DNA of 64,000 nucleotides from Entomomonas moraniae (GTDB lineage: Bacteria; Pseudomonadota; Gammaproteobacteria; Pseudomonadales; Pseudomonadaceae), in contig NZ_CP029822.1 in assembly GCF_003991975.1 (NCBI RefSeq), positions 2,815,648-2,879,647 of the forward strand, read 5' to 3'. The notes under the pieces were generated by a model, which had not been told where the DNA came from, did no database searches, and saw only the letters and a program-made list of their open reading frames with translations. Of this stretch, positions 19,397 to 27,678 are shown piece by piece (position 1 is the first letter of the stretch; each line of letters begins with the position of its first letter). The translations under genes and the position numbers were made by a program.

Positions 19397-20285
19397 TACA
19401 TCTTCTGTAGTACAGCAGCGCTTACCTTTTATTAATCAATTACCCGCTACTCGAGTGGCTACACTTGCAACGACGGCTTTATTAAAAGAAATCTATCTAA
19501 CGCCTAAACCAGGACTGGTCGATCGTCATAATTCAGGTGCACATAATGATATGGATTTTCAAACATTTATTGTAAGCATTCAAGCAATTAGCAAGTGGTT
19601 TGATAATTTTTATTATTGTGGTTATCTCCATAAAGAACTCGAGGGGTCATCATTACTTAATGTTATTCGTCCTTTGGGTATTGCTTGTGAAAAGGCTATG
19701 TTTGAGGCAACGCAAGGGATAAATACACATAAAGGAGCTATTTTCTCATTAGGGTTGATTTGTGTTGCACTTGGCCATTTAGAGGCAAGACGAGAGCAGG
19801 TTAACCATGTCACCATTTGCAACAGAGTAGCGTCTATTTGTCAAAATATTCTTAATGAGTTAGTTACAAGCAATAGACAAAAAACTGCAGGGGAACGGTT
19901 GTATAAGTTGTATGGTTTTACTGGGGCAAGAGGTGAAGCCGCCGCTGGTTTTACAACAGTTATACAATATAGTCTTCCTATATATATTGCATTATTAAGG
20001 CAAGGTCATTCAGAGCAAACAGCATTATTACAAGCGTTGATGGTGTTAATGGCACATAATAATGATACAAATGTTGTGGCGAGAGGTGGGCTTGAGGGCT
20101 TAATATTTGTACAAGAAACAGCACAAAAGCTACTAGATCAATATGGATTATTTTTGCCAGAAGACTTAACGCCTCTCTTCACATTTGATCAACAGCTGAT
20201 AGATAAAAACCTGAGCCCAGGTGGTAGTGCTGACTTATTATCGATTACTTGGTTTTTGGCTCAATATGAGGCTAATAATTTATAG
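19371..20285 (+). CDS. citG: Triphosphoribosyl-dephospho-CoA synthase
   Basis: CitG condenses ATP and dephospho-CoA to make the citrate lyase prosthetic-group precursor. The 304-residue protein shows the family motifs LTPKPGLVDRHNSGAHNDMD (about 43-62), GINTHKGAIFSLGL and GFTGARGEAAAGF, and the late ALMVLMAHNNDTNVVARGG. The start lies inside citX. It is the last gene of the operon, followed by a hairpin shared with bamE. With it the window holds every gene needed to make active citrate lyase. Confidence 0.95.
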   Translation: MLFSVAQSDTSSVVQQRLPFINQLPATRVATLATTALLKEIYLTPKPGLVDRHNSGAHNDMDFQTFIVSIQAISKWFDNFYYCGYLHKELEGSSLLNVIRPLGIACEKAMFEATQGINTHKGAIFSLGLICVALGHLEARREQVNHVTICNRVASICQNILNELVTSNRQKTAGERLYKLYGFTGARGEAAAGFTTVIQYSLPIYIALLRQGHSEQTALLQALMVLMAHNNDTNVVARGGLEGLIFVQETAQKLLDQYGLFLPEDLTPLFTFDQQLIDKNLSPGGSADLLSITWFLAQYEANNL

Positions 20286-20339
20286 TTATGTTAGAGAATG
20301 CTGTAAAGGTGGTTTATCCATAAAGATAACATATTACCA

Positions 20340-20370
20340 TTAGCCCTTGCTGTCATCAGCAATGGGCTTA
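20340..20370. terminator. Terminator hairpin between citG and bamE
   Basis: AGCCCTTGCTG and CAGCAATGGGCT pair with one bulged base around a TCAT loop (about 20342-20368). It sits between convergent citG and bamE and probably ends both transcripts. The T-tract is short on the plus side. Confidence 0.65.
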
Positions 20371-20394
20371 GTATTCTTTGCCAAAGTTATTTTG

Positions 20395-20880
20395 TTAATG
20401 AGTGTTAATTTGGGGTACATCAACACTTTTAACATTGTCTACTTCATCTCTGATCTGACCTTCTAAAGAGTCATCAGTGCTTTCAGTTGTATTGTCTCTA
20501 TGGGTTTGCTCTGCACCACCTTGAATTTCTTCCTCACGCGTTTTTCCTGGCTGGAAGTCTCCAGAAAGGCTAACTAGCTGATTGTTTTCATTGAAGAATA
20601 AGGTAATGTTTTCTTGGTGCATGGTTCCACCGCCGGGTTGAATACTATAAATATAGTCCCAGCGATTTGCATGAAATGGATCTAGAATCAGCGGTGTTCC
20701 CATTAAGTAATTCACTTGAGCACGATTCATGCCAGGCCGTAATTGGTTGACCATGTCTTGGGTAATAATATTACCTTGTTGAATATCAATTTTATAAACA
20801 CTCGGGAAACAGCCTGACAGTGTTAATAGGCTTATCAGTAGACTACCTATCAGGATAAATTTTGATTTTTGCATTAGCAA
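20395..20880 (-). CDS. bamE: Outer-membrane assembly lipoprotein BamE (SmpA/OmlA)
   Basis: BamE is a periplasm-facing lipoprotein of the BAM complex that stabilises BamA/BamD. The 161-residue precursor has a lipobox LTLSGC with acylated C24, followed by the SmpA fold motif [23 protein letters not shown] and RWDYIY. A hydrophilic Gln/Asp/Glu-rich tail from about residue 110 is longer than in E. coli BamE. The start may be M3 rather than M1. It is divergent from fur, as in pseudomonads. BamA is encoded at 45090-47447. Confidence 0.94.
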   Translation of the reverse strand: MLMQKSKFILIGSLLISLLTLSGCFPSVYKIDIQQGNIITQDMVNQLRPGMNRAQVNYLMGTPLILDPFHANRWDYIYSIQPGGGTMHQENITLFFNENNQLVSLSGDFQPGKTREEEIQGGAEQTHRDNTTESTDDSLEGQIRDEVDNVKSVDVPQINTH

Positions 20881-20966
20881 TGGACTTCCACTATATTATA
20901 GTATCTAATAAAAAATAGTATGATACCTTTATTATAGTCTATTGCGAAGAGTAAAGTGAGAAACAT
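20881..20966. promoter_or_regulatory. bamE/fur divergent promoter region
   Basis: This 86-bp, very AT-rich spacer holds both promoters. On the minus strand two TATAAT hexamers (20895-20900 and 20931-20936 read as ATTATA on plus) suit bamE. For fur, TTGCAT-N17-TATATT (starting inside the bamE start region) is a weak candidate. No clear Fur box was seen. Confidence 0.4.
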
Positions 20967-21374
20967 ATGGTAGAAAATAGTGAATTAAGAAAAGCAGGCT
21001 TGAAAGTTACATTGCCGAGAGTCAAAATTCTTCAACTTTTGGATGCTGCTGAAAGCCGTCATATGAGTGCAGAAGATGTTTACAAATCACTGATGGAGTC
21101 AGGTGAAGACGTTGGATTAGCGACAGTGTATCGTGTTCTAACTCAATTTGAATCTGCAGGTTTAGTCGTTCGCCATAATTTTGATGGTGGGCATGCTGTT
21201 TTTGAATTGGGCGATGGCGATCACCACGATCATATGGTTTGTGTTGATACGGGAGAGGTCATTGAGTTTGTTGATAAAGAAATTGAGGAGTTACAACACA
21301 CCATTGCAAAGCGGCATGGCTTTGACCTTGTAGATCATAATCTTGTACTTTACGTTAAAAAGAAAGAAAAATAA
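20967..21374 (+). CDS. fur: Ferric uptake regulator
   Basis: Fur represses iron-acquisition genes with Fe(II) as corepressor. The 135 residues contain the winged helix (LKVTLPRVKILQLL, MSAEDVYKSLM, GLATVYRVLTQFESAGLV) and the metal-binding HHDHMVCVDTGEVIEF. There is no CxxC pair, as in Pseudomonas Fur, which this sequence closely resembles from memory. It probably regulates the piu genes at the start of the window. Confidence 0.97.
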   Translation: MVENSELRKAGLKVTLPRVKILQLLDAAESRHMSAEDVYKSLMESGEDVGLATVYRVLTQFESAGLVVRHNFDGGHAVFELGDGDHHDHMVCVDTGEVIEFVDKEIEELQHTIAKRHGFDLVDHNLVLYVKKKEK

Positions 21375-21559
21375 AAAGTAGTTGTTTGTCTGATAGCTAA
21401 TAAAGGGTGTGAAATCAGTCTCCTTTAAAGCGCTGAGATCAATATGCCAGAGAATATTTAGTATAATTTTGATTTATACTAATGACTCTAAGAAAAAAAA
21501 TGCTTTTTACTTTGTAACCATATATATTAGTGTAATTACAAACGCAATAAGGGGCTTAT

Positions 21560-24037
21560 ATGAAGAGTAATAAGGTACTTTGTCAAATTCCGTGGCTAAT
21601 TCTTGCCATTGTGGGGGCATGTTGTCTTGGTGTTGTGGCATTAAGAAGAGGGGAAGCAATTAGTGCGCTATGGATTATAGTCGCAGCTATTTCAGTTTAT
21701 TTAATAGCCTATCGTTATTATAGCCTTTATATTGCAAAGTATGTTATGCAGTTAGATCCTTCAAGGGCCACCCCCGCGGTTGTTAATAATGATGGTTTAA
21801 ATTATGTACCAACAAATCGTTATGTTTTGTTTGGTCACCACTTTGCTGCTATTGCTGGTGCAGGGCCATTAGTTGGGCCAGTTTTAGCCGCTCAAATGGG
21901 TTATCTTCCCGGTGTATTATGGATTTTGGCGGGAGTTGTTTTAGCTGGTGCTGTACAGGACTTTATAGTTCTATTTTTATCAGCAAGACGTAATGGTAGC
22001 TCGTTAGGTGAAATGATTAAAGAGGAAATGGGGCCAGTAGCAGGAACCATTGGATTGTTTGGTTGTTTCCTTATAATGATTATTATTTTGGGTGTTTTAT
22101 CACTCATTGTAGTTAAAGCATTAGCAGATAGCCCTTGGGGCGTATTTACAGTTTTCTCAACTGTACCGATAGCCCTTTTTATGGGTGTTTATATGCGTTT
22201 TCTTCGCCCTGGTAGAGTGGGAGAAGTCGCTGTTATTGGGATAATTTTGTTGGTGTTGGCTATTTGGTTTGGTGGCGTTATTGCTCATGATCCTGAATTA
22301 GCACATTATCTAACTTTCAAAGATACAACGCTTACTTTTATTTTGATTGGTTATGCGTTTGTTTCAGCTATGTTGCCTGTTTGGGTTATCTTGGCTCCAC
22401 GTGATTATTTAGCAACTTTCTTAAAGATTGGTGTAATTGTAGGGTTAGCAATTGGTATTGTTATTTTAAGACCTGATTTAAAAATGCCTGCATTGACCGA
22501 CTATATTAGTGGCGGAGGCCCTGTATGGGGGGGCGCAGTATTCCCATTCTTATTTATTACTATTGCATGTGGTGCCGTTTCAGGGTTCCACGCTTTAATT
22601 TCTTCAGGTACAACACCTAAACTATTAGCGAACGAAACAGATGCTCGTTTTATTGGTTATGGTGCTATGTTGATGGAGTCTTTTGTTGCGATTATGGCGC
22701 TTATCGCAGCGTGTATTATTGACCCTGGTTTGTATTTCGTAATGAATACTCCACCAGCAACACTTGGCTTTTCAATGCCGGATCTTCATAATTTAGGCTC
22801 TGCTGATGGGCAAATGATTCTTGCTTCTCTACATGATGTAACCATTCAAGCAGCAGAAAAAGTCAGTTCATGGGGCTTTGTGATTACACCCAATGAAATA
22901 TTGCAAACAGCAAAAGATATTGGTGAACCTTCTGTTCTTAATCGTGCAGGTGGTGCGCCAACGTTAGCTGTTGGTATTGCTCATGTATTCCATAAGATTA
23001 TTCCATTTACGGATATGGGCTTCTGGTATCACTTTGCTATCTTGTTTGAGGCATTATTTATTTTAACCGCATTAGATGCAGGAACCCGTTCTGGGCGTTT
23101 CATGTTACAAGATTTGTTAGGTAACTTTGTTCCTGTATTGAAAAAGACAGATTCCATTTGGGCTAGTCTAATTGGTACTGCGGGTTGTGTCGGTTTATGG
23201 GGATACTTGCTTTACCAAGGTGTTGTCGATCCATTAGGTGGTGTGAAGAGTCTATGGCCTCTATTTGGTATCTCTAATCAAATGTTAGCAGCTGTTGCAC
23301 TTGTGTTAGGTACTGTTGTTCTGATTAAAATGAAACGTGCTAAATACACATGGGTAACGATTATACCTGCAGTTTGGTTATTAATTATTACCACGTGGGC
23401 AAACTTTATTAATATCCCAGGCTTTATTAATACAGCGAAGAGTCAACAAAAAGATGCTGTAAGATTTGAGCAAAATATTGGTGATATTAGAACAGCGCTT
23501 CAATCGGCTCAAAGTAATGGTGGCGAAACCATTTCTATTAGTACCACATTGGCTCCTTATACTAGTGCAAAAACCTTAAGTGTTTCTCTATCTGAGGCTG
23601 AGCAAGTGATTACGGTATTAAAAAATAAGCTAGCCGATAAAGACTATGCCGTTATCAATAACATGGTAGCACATAAAGAAGATGTTCAAAGTTTAGCCAC
23701 TTTAGTTGCTAATGCAGAAGCTTCTAATAAGCCTGTTGTTAATATTGATAAACGCTTTGTTCCATTAATTAATGATCCACAAATAACTGTACCAGTTGCT
23801 GATGGTGATTTAGTGATTAAATCGCTAGAAAATAAAATACAAGATGCAGGACATATTGTACGTAACAATTATACAAATCTTGTATTAACTATTTTATTCT
23901 TACTAGTGGTTTATAGTTTATTATTCTACGGTATCGTTACAGGTATTAAAGGTTTTATGAACCCTAATCGTTCTGATCAGGAAACGCCTTATGTACCTGT
24001 TCCTGAAGGTGGTGTGAAAATCTCGACATCACACTAG
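21560..24037 (+). CDS. cstA: CstA-family peptide/pyruvate transporter with enlarged C-terminal periplasmic loop
   Basis: This 825-residue polytopic carrier belongs to the CstA/BtsT family. Family motifs include GHHFAAIAGAGPLVGPVLAAQMG, a long DUF-like core with SSGTTPKLLANETDARFIGYGAMLMES and ALDAGTRSGRFMLQD. CstA proteins usually have about 690-720 residues. The surplus lies between about residues 620 and 770: a soluble, helix-rich, lysine/alanine-rich stretch before the last membrane helix (LVLTILFLLVVYSLLFYGIV). It ends TPYVPVPEGG, as in the family. Pyruvate or peptide uptake is family knowledge; the substrate here is unknown. ybdD and yjiA follow in the same order as in pseudomonads. Confidence 0.93.
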   Translation: MKSNKVLCQIPWLILAIVGACCLGVVALRRGEAISALWIIVAAISVYLIAYRYYSLYIAKYVMQLDPSRATPAVVNNDGLNYVPTNRYVLFGHHFAAIAGAGPLVGPVLAAQMGYLPGVLWILAGVVLAGAVQDFIVLFLSARRNGSSLGEMIKEEMGPVAGTIGLFGCFLIMIIILGVLSLIVVKALADSPWGVFTVFSTVPIALFMGVYMRFLRPGRVGEVAVIGIILLVLAIWFGGVIAHDPELAHYLTFKDTTLTFILIGYAFVSAMLPVWVILAPRDYLATFLKIGVIVGLAIGIVILRPDLKMPALTDYISGGGPVWGGAVFPFLFITIACGAVSGFHALISSGTTPKLLANETDARFIGYGAMLMESFVAIMALIAACIIDPGLYFVMNTPPATLGFSMPDLHNLGSADGQMILASLHDVTIQAAEKVSSWGFVITPNEILQTAKDIGEPSVLNRAGGAPTLAVGIAHVFHKIIPFTDMGFWYHFAILFEALFILTALDAGTRSGRFMLQDLLGNFVPVLKKTDSIWASLIGTAGCVGLWGYLLYQGVVDPLGGVKSLWPLFGISNQMLAAVALVLGTVVLIKMKRAKYTWVTIIPAVWLLIITTWANFINIPGFINTAKSQQKDAVRFEQNIGDIRTALQSAQSNGGETISISTTLAPYTSAKTLSVSLSEAEQVITVLKNKLADKDYAVINNMVAHKEDVQSLATLVANAEASNKPVVNIDKRFVPLINDPQITVPVADGDLVIKSLENKIQDAGHIVRNNYTNLVLTILFLLVVYSLLFYGIVTGIKGFMNPNRSDQETPYVPVPEGGVKISTSH

Positions 24038-24048
24038 TTGAGATATTC

Positions 24049-24076
24049 TAAGCACCTCATTGTTATGGGGTGCTTA
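24049..24076 (+). other. Intercistronic stem-loop between cstA and ybdD
   Basis: TAAGCACC (24049-24056) and GGTGCTTA (24069-24076) pair perfectly around a 12-nt loop. No T-run follows, and the ybdD ribosome site begins within a few bases. It looks more like an mRNA-processing or stability element than a terminator. Confidence 0.5.
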
Positions 24077-24088
24077 TGGAGAAATAAG

Positions 24089-24292
24089 ATGTTTGGAAAT
24101 TTAGGTAAGGCCAGTAAATACCTCGGCCAAGCTGCACGTATGATGATTGGTATCCCTGATTATGATAACTATGTAGCTCATATGAAAAAAAATCATCCAG
24201 ACAAACCTGTCATGACTTATGAGGAATTTTTTAAAGAGCGCCAAGAGGCACGTTATGGCGGTAAAGGCAAAGGTGGTTTTCGATGTTGTTAA
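24089..24292 (+). CDS. ybdD: YbdD/YjiX-family small protein
   Basis: This 67-residue cytoplasmic protein accompanies CstA/BtsT transporters and may modulate them. The sequence has family features: [25 protein letters not shown] and a C-terminal FRCC. I choose the ATG at 24089 because GGAGAAATAAG precedes it and the product then has the usual length. A longer frame from TTG 24038 would read through the intercistronic hairpin. Confidence 0.92.
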   Translation: MFGNLGKASKYLGQAARMMIGIPDYDNYVAHMKKNHPDKPVMTYEEFFKERQEARYGGKGKGGFRCC

Positions 24293-24318
24293 TGAAATAA
24301 TATAATGTAAGGGCATTT

Positions 24319-25275
24319 ATGGCTATTCCTGCGACAATATTAACAGGCTTTTTAGGCTCTGGAAAAACGACACTTTTACAACATATCCTTAAAGAACAAC
24401 ACGGTTATAAAATCGCAGTTATTGAGAATGAGTTTGGAGAGGTCGCTGTTGATACCTCTTTGTTAGGTGATAGAGCCACTAATATTACAACGTTAAGCAA
24501 TGGCTGTATTTGTTGCAGTAGTCAGAATGAGTTGTCTGATGCACTATATGATTTGCTAGACTCAATAGATGATGGTAGCCTTTCTTTTGATTATTTAATT
24601 ATAGAATGTACTGGAATGGCTGATCCTGGGCCAATTCTTCAAACATTCTTTTCATCAGAAGTACTATCTGAGCGTTATTTGCTTGATGGTGTGATTACTT
24701 TGGTCGATGCTGTACATGCAATGCAGCAGCTTGATCAGTTTTCAATTGCACAAGCCCAAGTTGGGTATGCCGATCGTATTTTGATTACAAAAACTGATGT
24801 TAATCCAGACACCAAAGCGTTAGAACAACGACTTAAGCAAATTAATATCAGAGCACCCCAGTATAAAGTTATTCAAGGGCAAATCGATTTAAGCTTATTG
24901 TTTAATATTGAAGGCTTTATTTTAAATGATCAATTGTCAAGCAACACCTTGATCTTTAATCCAGTAACGCCTGTTCAGCAAGCAATGGCTATTCAATCAT
25001 TTGTCATTAGGTTAACAAAACCATTGGAGTTATCTAAAATATCTGAGTTTATGGATGAGCTTTTAGTAACGTATGGTGATCAAATTTTACGTTATAAAGG
25101 GCTTTTAGCGATTCAAGATGATGATCGTCGACTTTTATTCCAAGGTGTACAAAGGTTATACAGTGCAGATTGGGATAAAGAATGGCAAGCAGACGAAAAG
25201 AGAGAGAGTATACTTGTTTTTATTGGGCTAAATTTGCCTGAGCAAGAGATTAGACAAGGGTTTGATAATTTATAA
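24319..25275 (+). CDS. yjiA: YjiA-like G3E-family GTPase (CobW/COG0523)
   Basis: This is a 318-residue P-loop GTPase of the COG0523 group, whose members are metal chaperones or have poorly defined roles. Walker A is GFLGSGKTTLLQHIL (8-22), the metal-binding CxCC is C63/C65/C66 (NGCICC), Walker B region DYLIIECTGMADP, and the guanine motif TKTD at about 154-157. The CobW C-terminal domain follows. It lies downstream of cstA-ybdD, as in Pseudomonas and E. coli yjiYXA. The cargo metal is unknown. Confidence 0.9.
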   Translation: MAIPATILTGFLGSGKTTLLQHILKEQHGYKIAVIENEFGEVAVDTSLLGDRATNITTLSNGCICCSSQNELSDALYDLLDSIDDGSLSFDYLIIECTGMADPGPILQTFFSSEVLSERYLLDGVITLVDAVHAMQQLDQFSIAQAQVGYADRILITKTDVNPDTKALEQRLKQINIRAPQYKVIQGQIDLSLLFNIEGFILNDQLSSNTLIFNPVTPVQQAMAIQSFVIRLTKPLELSKISEFMDELLVTYGDQILRYKGLLAIQDDDRRLLFQGVQRLYSADWDKEWQADEKRESILVFIGLNLPEQEIRQGFDNL

Positions 25276-25285
25276 AAGGATTAGT

Positions 25286-25684
25286 ATGCATATTCGAGCT
25301 ATTGTAATTACATTGCTCACTGTTTTTTTTGTAGGTTGTATGAATAAGCAAACAGTGCAGGAGCCTTTCGTTATTAATGGTGAAACAGCATGCCAGTCGA
25401 TTAACCTTAGGCTTAATCAGCAGTTAACAGTTCGCCTTAAAGCTAATCCTACAACGGGTTATCAATGGGTATTAAAGCAGCAACCAAGTTTTTTGAAAAT
25501 CATTAATGCTGATGTTTATCAACAAGATAGTCATCCAGAAGGAATGGTAGGAGTTGGTGGGCAAACAACATGGTCGTTTCAAGCTCAAGCAAAGGGAAGT
25601 GATGCGTTAATATTGATTTATCAGCGGCCTTGGGAGAAAGAGCAGGTTGCTGAAACCTTTGAATGCGTTATAAACGTTAACTAG
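25286..25684 (+). CDS. Chagasin-type cysteine protease inhibitor (MEROPS I42), exported
   Basis: This 132-residue protein carries the chagasin/ICP fold. All three inhibitory loop signatures are present: NPTTGYQW (about 54-61), GVGGQTTW and RPWEKE. The N-terminus is a hydrophobic export signal ending FFVGC (C18), possibly a lipoprotein. I start at ATG 25286 because AAAAGGA sits five bases upstream; an ORF open from 25262 overlaps yjiA and lacks a ribosome site. Known family members inhibit papain-like cysteine proteases; protection against host or self proteases is inference. Confidence 0.88.
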   Translation: MHIRAIVITLLTVFFVGCMNKQTVQEPFVINGETACQSINLRLNQQLTVRLKANPTTGYQWVLKQQPSFLKIINADVYQQDSHPEGMVGVGGQTTWSFQAQAKGSDALILIYQRPWEKEQVAETFECVINVN

Positions 25685-25692
25685 GGTCTTAG

Positions 25693-26091
25693 TTACATTT
25701 CTAAAAAGCTGTTGTTACCGTTGAGATATTGCTCAATGGCTTTGGCTGGTGACGTAGATGCAATATTACCTACCAGCACATAGTTTTTTTTAATAAGATT
25801 TTGTTCTCTTAATTTATTACCGAATACACCTAATATTATTCGTAGGGGGGTTCCAATGATAAAGCTAATATTATTCATGGTATTAATAACTTGATCATCA
25901 GGCAAACCTTGTAAACTAGGTGTTAAGAAAATAACGATAAGAAGCGTTACGACAAAAATAATAGCCGCTACGCCCCATAACTGTTTTATAAGTGCCCATA
26001 AAATATCAAAGAAGAACGCAGGCCAAGACCAGCCTTGTTTGACTGCTTCATAGCTATCTGAAGAACTTTTAAAAATTTTATAGTCATTCAT
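25693..26091 (-). CDS. DUF2628 membrane protein
   Basis: This 132-residue protein has the DUF2628 pattern: AVKQGWSWPAFFFDILWALIKQLW, two hydrophobic segments (about 38-58 and 72-92) and a hydrophilic C-terminus. Function is unknown for the family. It is convergent with the inhibitor gene (8-bp gap, no hairpin) and separated from lysS by a terminator. Confidence 0.75.
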   Translation of the reverse strand: MNDYKIFKSSSDSYEAVKQGWSWPAFFFDILWALIKQLWGVAAIIFVVTLLIVIFLTPSLQGLPDDQVINTMNNISFIIGTPLRIILGVFGNKLREQNLIKKNYVLVGNIASTSPAKAIEQYLNGNNSFLEM

Positions 26092-26114
26092 ATCGTTTTA
26101 TCTAAGCAGCTTTC

Positions 26115-26148
26115 TAGCAATGGATTAATAAAAGTTAATCCATTGCTA
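26115..26148 (-). terminator. lysS terminator
   Basis: TAGCAATGGATTAA (26115-26128) and TTAATCCATTGCTA (26135-26148) form a perfect 14-bp stem with a 6-nt loop just after the lysS stop. Confidence 0.75.
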
Positions 26149-26155
26149 TTAGTTG

Positions 26156-27652
26156 TTACTTGTCCAGTGAGCGCATGTGAGGGAATAAAATTACATCTCT
26201 AATAGATGGCGAATCGGTCAGTAACATTACCAATCTATCAATCCCAATACCTTCTCCCGTTGTTGGAGGCATCCCATATTCTAGTGCATTGATGAAATCA
26301 GCATCATAATGCATGGCCTCATCATCACCGGCATCTTTTTCTTTCACTTGTTGCATGAAGCGTTCTGCTTGGTCTTCTGCATCGTTAAGTTCTGAGTAAG
26401 CATTAGCAATTTCACGTCCGCCAATAAATAACTCGAAACGATCAGTAACGGTAGGATCTTCATCATTACGACGTGCTAATGGTGATACTTCAAATGGGTA
26501 GCGTGTGATAAATGTTGGTTGTTCTAGTTTATGTTCAACTAGCTCTTCAAAAATCATGGTTTGTAGTTTGCCTAAGCCTTCATAACCTTTCACATCAGCC
26601 CCTGCCTTTTTAGCAATAGCGCGGGCTTTTTCAACAGAGCGTAAATCGTCAGCAGTAATTTCAGGGTTATATTTTAAAATTGAGTCAACAACAGAGAGAC
26701 GTGCAAAAGGTTCACCAAAATGGAAAACTTTACCTTGATAAGGTACATCGGTTGTGCCTAATACAGCTAAAGCAAGCTCACGGAATAACTCTTCTGTTAA
26801 ATCCATGTTGTCTTCGTAATCAGCATAAGCCTGATACCATTCAATCATTGTGAACTCAGGATTATGGCGAGTAGAAACGCCTTCATTTCGGAAGTTACGA
26901 TTCACTTCGAAGACTTTTTCAAAACCACCCACAACTAAACGTTTTAAATAAAGCTCAGGTGCTATACGCAAGAACATATCCATATCTAATGCATTATGAT
27001 GGGTTTGGAAAGGCTTAGCAGATGCTCCACCAGGAATGCTATGTAGCATTGGGGTTTCTACTTCCATAAAGTCGCGTTCAGTTAGAAACTTGCGAATATG
27101 ATTAATAACTTGTGAGCGTGTTTTGAATACATGGCGAACTTCTTCATTAACGATTAAGTCAACATAGCGTTGGCGGTAACGCATTTCTGTATCGGTTAAA
27201 CCATGATGCTTATCAGGTAATGGGCGTAGTGATTTAGTAAGTAAGCGCACATTTTGTAAATGGATAAATAAATCACCTTTGTTAGAGCGTGAAAGATAAC
27301 CTTCTGCTGCTATGATATCGCCTAAGTCCCATGTCTTAATGTCAGTTAGGGTTTCTTCAGGTAAATTTTTGCGGTCTACATAAAGTTGAATACGGCTTGT
27401 CATGTCTTGAATAACCATGAAAGCCCCGCGGTTTAGCATTAAACGGCCCGCAATTTTAATTGTTTTTTTATCAGCTTCTAGCGCTTCTTTATCTTTTCCT
27501 TCACCAAAGGCTAGTAAGTCTGCAATATAACTATTACGGCGAAAGTCATTAGGAAATGCAACGGGTTGCTTTTCACGGATGGCCGCTAGCTTTTCTTTAC
27601 GTTGAGCAATGAGTTTGTTTTCATCTAGCTGTTGTGTGTTTTGTTCAGTCAT
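26156..27652 (-). CDS. lysS: Lysyl-tRNA synthetase, class II
   Basis: LysS charges tRNA-Lys. The 498-residue enzyme has an OB-fold anticodon domain (about 60-150) and the class IIb catalytic domain with [21 protein letters not shown], motif 2 [23 protein letters not shown] and motif 3 [11 protein letters not shown]. It is 26 bp downstream of prfB, the same gene pair found in E. coli and Pseudomonas, and ends at a strong hairpin. Confidence 0.98.
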   Translation of the reverse strand: MTEQNTQQLDENKLIAQRKEKLAAIREKQPVAFPNDFRRNSYIADLLAFGEGKDKEALEADKKTIKIAGRLMLNRGAFMVIQDMTSRIQLYVDRKNLPEETLTDIKTWDLGDIIAAEGYLSRSNKGDLFIHLQNVRLLTKSLRPLPDKHHGLTDTEMRYRQRYVDLIVNEEVRHVFKTRSQVINHIRKFLTERDFMEVETPMLHSIPGGASAKPFQTHHNALDMDMFLRIAPELYLKRLVVGGFEKVFEVNRNFRNEGVSTRHNPEFTMIEWYQAYADYEDNMDLTEELFRELALAVLGTTDVPYQGKVFHFGEPFARLSVVDSILKYNPEITADDLRSVEKARAIAKKAGADVKGYEGLGKLQTMIFEELVEHKLEQPTFITRYPFEVSPLARRNDEDPTVTDRFELFIGGREIANAYSELNDAEDQAERFMQQVKEKDAGDDEAMHYDADFINALEYGMPPTTGEGIGIDRLVMLLTDSPSIRDVILFPHMRSLDK

Positions 27653-27678
27653 CTTCTTTCTCGTTGATATGCTTAAAG

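Noticed and set aside
18848-20285. CitX-CitG as a single fused protein
   Set aside because: The frames overlap by 26 bp but each has its own start and stop; they are separate genes.
24038-24088. Longer ybdD start at TTG 24038
   Set aside because: It reads through the intercistronic hairpin and adds residues not typical of the family; ATG 24089 has a ribosome site.
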